From contig NZ_FMWM01000002.1 of assembly GCF_900099555.1 (NCBI RefSeq), forward strand, positions 124,001-188,000: DNA of 64,000 nt, written 5' to 3'. Each line of letters begins with the position of its first letter. The first letter of the stretch is position 1. Positions 58,666 to 64,000 of the stretch are shown in pieces. Origin of the DNA: Peptoniphilus raoultii. Lineage in GTDB: Bacteria; Bacillota; Clostridia; Tissierellales; Peptoniphilaceae. The notes beneath the pieces are model-generated. The model saw nothing but the letters and a program-made list of their open reading frames with translations. It ran no database searches and was not told the DNA's origin. A program made the position numbers and the translations under genes.

Positions 58666-60789
58666 ATGCTTAAGTGTATTAAAAGGGACGGACGTGAAGT
58701 AGAGTTCGATAGAGAAAAAATTACAGTAGCCATTGAAAAAGCAATGAATTCTACAACGGGCGTTTTTGTAGAGGACCAAGCAGAAAAAATCGCAAAGGAA
58801 ATCGAAGATTATGCAAATACTAAGGAAGTTCCACTTTCCATTTATGACATAGAAAGTGAAGTTTATTACAAATTAATAGCTTACAACAATCCTGCAACTG
58901 CAAGATCATATGAATCATATAAATCAGTTCAACAATATAAGAGAGAACAAAATACAACAGACAAGGAAATTTTAGGACTATTAAATGAAACAAATGTTGA
59001 TGTTATGGATGAAAATTCCAATAAAAATCCAATTATTGCATCAACTCAAAGAGATCTAATTGCCGGAGAAGTTTCAAAGGATATTGCCAAAAGAAAAATG
59101 ATCCCCCTAGATTTAGTAGAGGCTCATGATTCAGGAGCAATTCATATTCATGATATGGATTATATTATTCAGCCAATTTTTAACTGCTGCCTAGTTAATA
59201 TGAAAGATATGCTTGACAATGGAACAGTAGTTAATGGAAAGATGATTGAAACCCCAAAATCCTTCCAAGTTGCCTGCAATGTTATGACCCAAATTATTGC
59301 CCAAATTGCATCTAACCAATATGGAGGACAATCTATAAATGTTTCCTGCCTTGGAAAATATTTAAGACGTTCCTACGATAAAAATTTAAATCTTGCCCTA
59401 GAAACTTTAGGCGATATTCAAGAAGCTGAAAAGATGGCAAAAAAAATGACTCAAAAGGATTTAGAAAGCGGCATCCAAACTATTCAATATCAAATAAATA
59501 CCCTAATGACATCAAATGGACAAGCTCCTTTTGTAACTTTATTTATGTATCTAGAAGATAATGATGAATATGTTGACGAAGTTGCCCTAATCATTGAAGA
59601 AATTTTAAAACAAAGAATTAAGGGAATTAAAAATGATGCTGGCGTTTATGTTACACCTGCTTTCCCAAAATTAATTTATGTTTTAGATGAAAATAATGTT
59701 AGACGTGATTCAAAATATTATTATTTAACAAGCCTTGCAATTCGTTGCACAGCAAAGAGAATGTATCCTGATTATATTTCTGCTAAAAAAATGAAAGATA
59801 ATTATGAAGGCAACGTATTTTCTCCAATGGGCTGTAGAGCTTTTCTTCCTCCCTATAAAGACGAAAATGGCAAATACAAATTTGAAGGCCGTTTCAATAT
59901 GGGAGCCTGTACAATAAATCTTCCACAAATTGGAATTTTAGCAGCAGGAGATGAAAATAATTTTTTTGAAATCCTAGAAAAAAGACTTGATCTTGTAAAA
60001 AGAGTTGGCCTAATTAGATATGAACACCTTAAAAAAGTAACAAGTGATTCATCCCCAATTCATTGGCAACATGGTGCCATTGCAAGACTTAAAAAACACG
60101 AAAGCATTGCACCCCTACTATTAAATGGATATTCAACAGTTTCCATGGGCTACATTGGTATTTATGAAGCTACTTATTTGACAAAGGGCGTTAGCCACAC
60201 AGATTCTAAGGGCTATGAATTTGCCATGAAGATTATGGATAAATTAAACGAAGCTGTTCAAAAGTGGACAAAAGAATATGGCATTAAATTTACTCTTTAT
60301 GCAACACCTGCAGAATCTTTAACTCACAGATTTAATTCAATTGACAGAAAAAGATTCGGCATTATTGAAAATGTAACAGACAAGGGATATTATACAAATT
60401 CTTTCCACGTTGATGTGCGTGAAGAAATTTCAGCTTTTGAAAAATTTAACTTTGAATCAAAATTCCAAGACAGATCTTCAGGCGGCTGCATTTCCTATGT
60501 AGAAATTCCAAACATGGAACACAATTTAGAAGCCCTTGAAACAATTGTTAGATTTATTTATGACAACATTCAATACGCAGAATTTAATACAAAATCTGAT
60601 TACTGTGCAGAATGTGGTTTTGATGGAGAAATAAAAGTTAATGAAGAAGGCAAATGGGAATGCCCCCAATGCCATAACACAGACCGTGCCACACTAACTG
60701 TTGTAAGAAGAACCTGCGGATACCTTGGTGAAAACTTCTGGAACGAAGGCAGAACTAAAGAAATAAAGGATAGAGTTCTTCATATATAA
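58666..60789 (+). CDS. nrdD: Anaerobic ribonucleoside-triphosphate reductase
   Basis: This 707-residue glycyl-radical enzyme makes dNTPs without oxygen. The N-terminal ATP-cone is present (KCIKRDGREVEFD). The C-terminus has the zinc cysteine set (CAECGFDG and CPQCHN) and the glycyl-radical segment RRTCGYLGENFWNEGR. An AAGGAGG site precedes the ATG. It is followed by the activase after a TAATG overlap. It is probably controlled by NrdR through the paired boxes upstream. Confidence 0.96.
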   Translation: MLKCIKRDGREVEFDREKITVAIEKAMNSTTGVFVEDQAEKIAKEIEDYANTKEVPLSIYDIESEVYYKLIAYNNPATARSYESYKSVQQYKREQNTTDKEILGLLNETNVDVMDENSNKNPIIASTQRDLIAGEVSKDIAKRKMIPLDLVEAHDSGAIHIHDMDYIIQPIFNCCLVNMKDMLDNGTVVNGKMIETPKSFQVACNVMTQIIAQIASNQYGGQSINVSCLGKYLRRSYDKNLNLALETLGDIQEAEKMAKKMTQKDLESGIQTIQYQINTLMTSNGQAPFVTLFMYLEDNDEYVDEVALIIEEILKQRIKGIKNDAGVYVTPAFPKLIYVLDENNVRRDSKYYYLTSLAIRCTAKRMYPDYISAKKMKDNYEGNVFSPMGCRAFLPPYKDENGKYKFEGRFNMGACTINLPQIGILAAGDENNFFEILEKRLDLVKRVGLIRYEHLKKVTSDSSPIHWQHGAIARLKKHESIAPLLLNGYSTVSMGYIGIYEATYLTKGVSHTDSKGYEFAMKIMDKLNEAVQKWTKEYGIKFTLYATPAESLTHRFNSIDRKRFGIIENVTDKGYYTNSFHVDVREEISAFEKFNFESKFQDRSSGGCISYVEIPNMEHNLEALETIVRFIYDNIQYAEFNTKSDYCAECGFDGEIKVNEEGKWECPQCHNTDRATLTVVRRTCGYLGENFWNEGRTKEIKDRVLHI

Positions 60790-61292
60790 TGAGATACGGT
60801 CAAATAAGAAAATATGATGTGGCAAATGGCCCCGGCATAAGAACCAGTTTTTTTGTAACAGGCTGCAGGCATAAATGTCCTTTTTGTTTTAACGAAGAAT
60901 ATCAAGACTTTTCCTATGGAAATATTTGGACAGACAAGGAAACAAATTTAATAATAGACTATTTAAAATTAGATGAGATTAATGGTCTTACAATTCTTGG
61001 CGGGGAGCCCTTTCAAAACACAAAAGATCTTATTGACATTGTAGAAAAAATTAGAGAAAAATCCTCAAAAAGTATTTGGATTTATTCAGGTTATAGCTAT
61101 GAACAGATTTATGCTGACCCCCTAAAAAAAAGATTAGTAGAACTTTGTGATGTTTTAGTTGACGGCCTCTTTATAAATGATTTAAAGGATTTAAGACTAA
61201 AATTTAGAGGCTCATCTAATCAAAGAATAATAGATATAAAAAAATCAAGGGAAAATAATAAAGTAATTACCATAGATGAATTTATGAATTAA
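60789..61292 (+). CDS. nrdG: Anaerobic ribonucleotide reductase activating protein
   Basis: This 167-residue radical-SAM protein has the cluster motif CRHKCPFC (CxxxCxxC), followed by the GGEPF segment. It uses S-adenosylmethionine to create the glycyl radical on NrdD. Its ATG overlaps the nrdD stop. A GC-rich terminator ends the operon. Confidence 0.95.
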   Translation: MRYGQIRKYDVANGPGIRTSFFVTGCRHKCPFCFNEEYQDFSYGNIWTDKETNLIIDYLKLDEINGLTILGGEPFQNTKDLIDIVEKIREKSSKSIWIYSGYSYEQIYADPLKKRLVELCDVLVDGLFINDLKDLRLKFRGSSNQRIIDIKKSRENNKVITIDEFMN

Positions 61293-61297
61293 AAAAG

Positions 61298-61322
61298 CCC
61301 GATCGCTATGATCGGGTTTTAT
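61298..61322. terminator. Bidirectional intrinsic terminator after nrdG
   Basis: CCCGATC pairs with GATCGGG (7 bp), with a T-run on the plus strand and an A-run to the left. Confidence 0.85.
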
Positions 61323-61326
61323 TTTT

Positions 61327-62043
61327 TTACTTAATGAGTTTGTCAAGTTCTTCAGCATCAAAGCCAGAAACAATTTTTCCCTTTATAAAAGTTTGGGGAA
61401 CTGTTTCAAATCCAATGGCAAGACATTCTTTCCTATCTTCCTTATCATCTGTTGACTTATAGATATAGTCAATATTATTTTCTTTTAAATACTCTTTTAA
61501 CTCAGCACAGTCTGGACAGGTGTCTCTACCAAATACTACGATTTTATCAGAATTTAAATACTTTTCCTTAAGTGCCTTTCCATCATAAACTTTTGGAACT
61601 ATTTCAAATGTCTTTTCTCCATCTCTTTCAATTACATCAAAATATAAGGCTTCCCCTAAATCCTTTAATTTGTAATAAGAATAACCATTAATTTTATAAG
61701 ATTTAATGTCTGTAGCTCTGTTGTCAACTAAAATTGGCATTTTATTTTCCTTGGCATCCAAATTTTCCTTTGGGGCTTCTAAAGCTTCTCCGTCATAATC
61801 TTTTCCTGTTTTTACTATAATCTTTCCTTCTTTTTCGTCAAAATCAATGGAAAATTTTGCATTTGAATCCTTTAAAGTAAAGGCTAAGTCACGAAGTCTT
61901 AAATAATTTTCTCCATTAATTTCATAAGAAATAATATTCTGCTCTTCACCATTGAGATAAATTTTTTCTTTTACTTCTTTTGCTTCTTGACCAAAAACAG
62001 GCATTAAAAGCATAAACACGAAAATAAAAATAAATTTTTTCAT
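61327..62043 (-). CDS. Secreted stalk-domain protein with a C-terminal glutaredoxin-like domain
   Basis: This 238-residue protein has a signal peptide (about 1-18) and two copies of a short beta-rich unit of the copper-amine-oxidase-N/stalk type (residues ~28-85 and 103-155; both have a KSYKI/ISYEI strand and YY/YLRLRDL). A glutaredoxin-like domain follows, with Cys176 and Cys179 in DTCPDC and the cis-Pro in ETVPQT (about 216). The redox site would be outside the cell. An AGGAGG site precedes the ATG. The combination is uncommon, and the partner is unknown. Confidence 0.82.
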   Translation of the reverse strand: MKKFIFIFVFMLLMPVFGQEAKEVKEKIYLNGEEQNIISYEINGENYLRLRDLAFTLKDSNAKFSIDFDEKEGKIIVKTGKDYDGEALEAPKENLDAKENKMPILVDNRATDIKSYKINGYSYYKLKDLGEALYFDVIERDGEKTFEIVPKVYDGKALKEKYLNSDKIVVFGRDTCPDCAELKEYLKENNIDYIYKSTDDKEDRKECLAIGFETVPQTFIKGKIVSGFDAEELDKLIK

Positions 62044-62103
62044 AAGATCCTCCTCTATCTTTTTTTATATTTTAACATATTAAATTATTTTAAGATAGTC
62101 AGA

Positions 62104-63198
62104 TTATTTCTCCAAAAGTTTTATGGCTATTTCAATATTTTCCTTAGATTTTTCCTTTATGTTTTCTGTATTTTTATAGAGTTCCTTTTTTCTCTCACCT
62201 AAATTCAAAAGGGCAGATTTTACTTTTTCCAGAAGTTCTTCTTCCTTAAAATTTTCTACGTCAATATATTCTTTAATTTCCAGCTGCTCTATCATTGCCG
62301 TTACTTTCGGATCATAGATAAGACCAACTATGGGAAGATTTGAAACTGATGCATAGATAATAGAGTGAAGCCTCATTGCAAGGATTAACTTTAATTTTTT
62401 AAAAATTCCCATAAGCTGCCTTGCACTATAAGTTTTTGTAACCATTTTTATGTGATCATGATTAAGGCAAAGATTTATTAGGTCCATGGAATAAATATGG
62501 TCTTTTGGAAGATGAAAGGGAACAAGCAAAACATCATAGCCCATAAGGACAAGGGTATCGCAAACTCTTGCAAGTTTTTCCTTTAAATCAGGGGCTTTTT
62601 TCCATTCCCTTACACAAATGCCTATGGTTTTATTATTAATTTCGATTCCCTCATCTGCAAAAATTTTTAAAGTTTCATCTTCGCTAATTGATTCCAAAGT
62701 AAAAACTGGATCTGCTGTAACTTTTATATTTTTATTTTTTAGGCCCAACTTTTTTACAAAATTATAGGAATTTTGGTCCCGCAATGTAATAAATCCTGCT
62801 CCTTCAAGGGCTTTTTTTGTCAAAAATCTATTAAAGGGTCTATCTATGGGTCCAATACCATTGGCATAGACATAGACTTTTTTACCAAAAAATTTTGCTG
62901 TGAAAATTAAAAATAAATAATATAGAAGGGATCTTGTGGAAGTTATGTCCTGCAAAAGAGAACCCCCTCCCGAAATGAAAAGGTCGGTATTTTTTATTTC
63001 TCCTAAGACATTAAAAAAATTAAATCTATCTGATGCCAAAACTTCATAAGTCTTTTGTGTCTTATGAGGATTTTTTGAAAGGACTCTAATTTCTATATCC
63101 CTATTTAATTTTTTAAAATCTTCTACCATTGCCTTTAATATTGCATCATCGCCTGAATTATCAAAGCCAAAATATCCTGAAAGAAGTATTTTTTTCAT
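62104..63198 (-). CDS. csaB: Polysaccharide pyruvyl transferase (CsaB-type)
   Basis: This 364-residue protein has the pyruvyltransferase pattern: GYFGFDNSGDDAIL near the start, an ISGGGSLLQD segment at about 93 and the AMRLHSIIYA motif near 275. CsaB adds pyruvate to cell-wall polysaccharide, which in Firmicutes lets SLH-domain proteins attach. The start overlaps the polymerase gene upstream by 4 bases. It is probably part of a wall-glycan cluster that continues to the right. Confidence 0.88.
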   Translation of the reverse strand: MKKILLSGYFGFDNSGDDAILKAMVEDFKKLNRDIEIRVLSKNPHKTQKTYEVLASDRFNFFNVLGEIKNTDLFISGGGSLLQDITSTRSLLYYLFLIFTAKFFGKKVYVYANGIGPIDRPFNRFLTKKALEGAGFITLRDQNSYNFVKKLGLKNKNIKVTADPVFTLESISEDETLKIFADEGIEINNKTIGICVREWKKAPDLKEKLARVCDTLVLMGYDVLLVPFHLPKDHIYSMDLINLCLNHDHIKMVTKTYSARQLMGIFKKLKLILAMRLHSIIYASVSNLPIVGLIYDPKVTAMIEQLEIKEYIDVENFKEEELLEKVKSALLNLGERKKELYKNTENIKEKSKENIEIAIKLLEK

Positions 63199-64000
63199 AT
63201 GCTTTCATCATTCTCTCTTAAGGGTATAATAGTTTCTTTTCTTAAAATATCATTAGAAACTTCCCCTCCATTTTTTATCTCAATTCTTATTAAGCTTAAA
63301 ATTATGCCGACAAGAATCCAAAAGGAAAATATAATTCTCGGCATATATAAAATATGTTCAGTCATACCGTTGGCAAGGATACCAAAAATTGATGCCAAGG
63401 CTCCTGCTCCTAAATATTTAATATACTTATCAGAACTCTTGCAAAGATAGGCATAGGCATTTTTTATTAGGCTTATAACTAGCCCAAGAAAAATTGTTAT
63501 GCCAATAAGTCCACCTTCAGCAAAAATTTCCAAAAATGTATTATGAGCATGATAAATGGGCATTGTCCTTATATAGCTTTCAAAAGTTTGTTTAAAGGGA
63601 ATATATCCAAAGCCAACTCCATTAATAAAATTATCTCTTATGACCTGAAAAGTTATGCCATACATTTTTAGTCTATATAAAATTGATGAGTCAACACTTG
63701 AACCAATAGATAAAAACCTATTTAAAATAGAATCTGGCAAAAACAATATGAGTAATATGAAAGCTGGGATGCCCAAAAGCAAAAGTCTTTTGTCAACAAC
63801 TAAAATAAATACAAGTGCTGCACAAAAAATTCCTAGCCAGCCTCCCCTTGACATTGTCATTAGGAGGGCAAGAAATAAAACTCCTAGGGCAAATAAAAAG
63901 GCAAATTTTTTCTTCATATTTTTCGTTTGCCACATAAGTCCAACCCCTAAAGGAATCATTAGAACTAAATATTCTGCAAAAATATTTGGATTTGTAAATA
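63195..64000 (-). CDS. O-antigen ligase/polymerase family membrane protein (partial, N-terminus beyond window)
   Basis: The open frame runs past the right edge: codons before the internal ATG at 63959 encode TNPNIFAEYLVL, which is normal for the family, so the gene begins outside the window. Several membrane helices are present, together with the periplasmic loop motif YHAHNTFLEIFAEGG, the hallmark of Wzy/WaaL-type ligases. It overlaps csaB by 4 bases. It probably polymerises or ligates a wall polysaccharide. Confidence 0.85.
   Translation of the reverse strand, partial: FTNPNIFAEYLVLMIPLGVGLMWQTKNMKKKFAFLFALGVLFLALLMTMSRGGWLGIFCAALVFILVVDKRLLLLGIPAFILLILFLPDSILNRFLSIGSSVDSSILYRLKMYGITFQVIRDNFINGVGFGYIPFKQTFESYIRTMPIYHAHNTFLEIFAEGGLIGITIFLGLVISLIKNAYAYLCKSSDKYIKYLGAGALASIFGILANGMTEHILYMPRIIFSFWILVGIILSLIRIEIKNGGEVSNDILRKETIIPLRENDESI

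Overview
The window is AT-rich, low-GC DNA with tightly packed genes, strong AGGAGG-type ribosome binding sites and many U-tailed hairpin terminators. A V-type ATPase, the anaerobic ribonucleotide reductase NrdDG, phosphate acetyltransferase, H2O-forming NADH oxidase, Fe/Mn superoxide dismutase and wall genes (murA, murJ, YkuD transpeptidase, csaB) together suggest an anaerobic Gram-positive Firmicute. My best guess is a relative of the Peptoniphilaceae/Tissierellia. That placement is inference from gene content; there is no rRNA in the window.

Layout. 1-4.2 kb: minus-strand V-ATPase operon (F/G, I, K, E, C), running off the left edge; the K subunit carries sodium-type ligands. 4.3-8.3 kb: TlpA-like lipoprotein, membrane J-domain protein, small zincin, DsrE protein and a MurJ flippase. 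8.4-11.5 kb: a decayed glycerol-3-phosphate-type ABC operon (ugpB, ugpA, ugpE) plus a TIM-barrel gene, with several frameshifts, a nonsense codon and a deletion fusing ugpB to ugpA. 11.6-20.8 kb: a ten-gene minus-strand iron island of the FTR1/P19 type: DUF4418 protein, ABC ATPase, FTR1 permease, P19-like lipoprotein, DUF2318 Fe-S/membrane protein, two FtsX permeases, a second ATPase, an FMN-binding lipoprotein and a third FtsX permease. 21.3-27.9 kb: gltX-pgk-tpiA-gpmI-eno-sixA, a lower-glycolysis operon without gapA.

28-31 kb: an accessory patch with a PepSY-like lipoprotein, a truncated gene remnant, a YfjL-like protein and an L,D-transpeptidase. 31.3-36.1 kb: uvrA/uvrB. 36.3-43.8 kb: NADH oxidase, an ABC exporter, pta, two small unknown proteins, a lipoprotein and a FabG-type reductase, with two REP-like hairpins. 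44.8-47.7 kb: a CsoR-controlled copper operon whose CopA ends in a CopZ-like domain preceded by its own internal ribosome binding site. 47.7-50.6 kb: cation/proton antiporter with a PII-like partner, and GltS. 51.2-51.9 kb: IS630 transposase debris. 52-58.5 kb: sodA, a TIM-barrel protein, murA, an aminotransferase, brnQ and a cysteine-less DsbA-fold protein. 58.5-61.3 kb: nrdDG with paired NrdR-box candidates. 61.3-64 kb: a secreted stalk-glutaredoxin fusion, csaB and an O-antigen-ligase-type polymerase running off the right edge.

The most interesting items are the redox-equipped iron island, the CopA-CopZ fusion with a probable internal start, the possible AUU start in the DUF2318 gene, the uvrB leader with a terminator and mini-ORF, the REP-like hairpin pair, and the PII-like/antiporter pair. 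I saw no tRNA, rRNA, CRISPR array or prophage.
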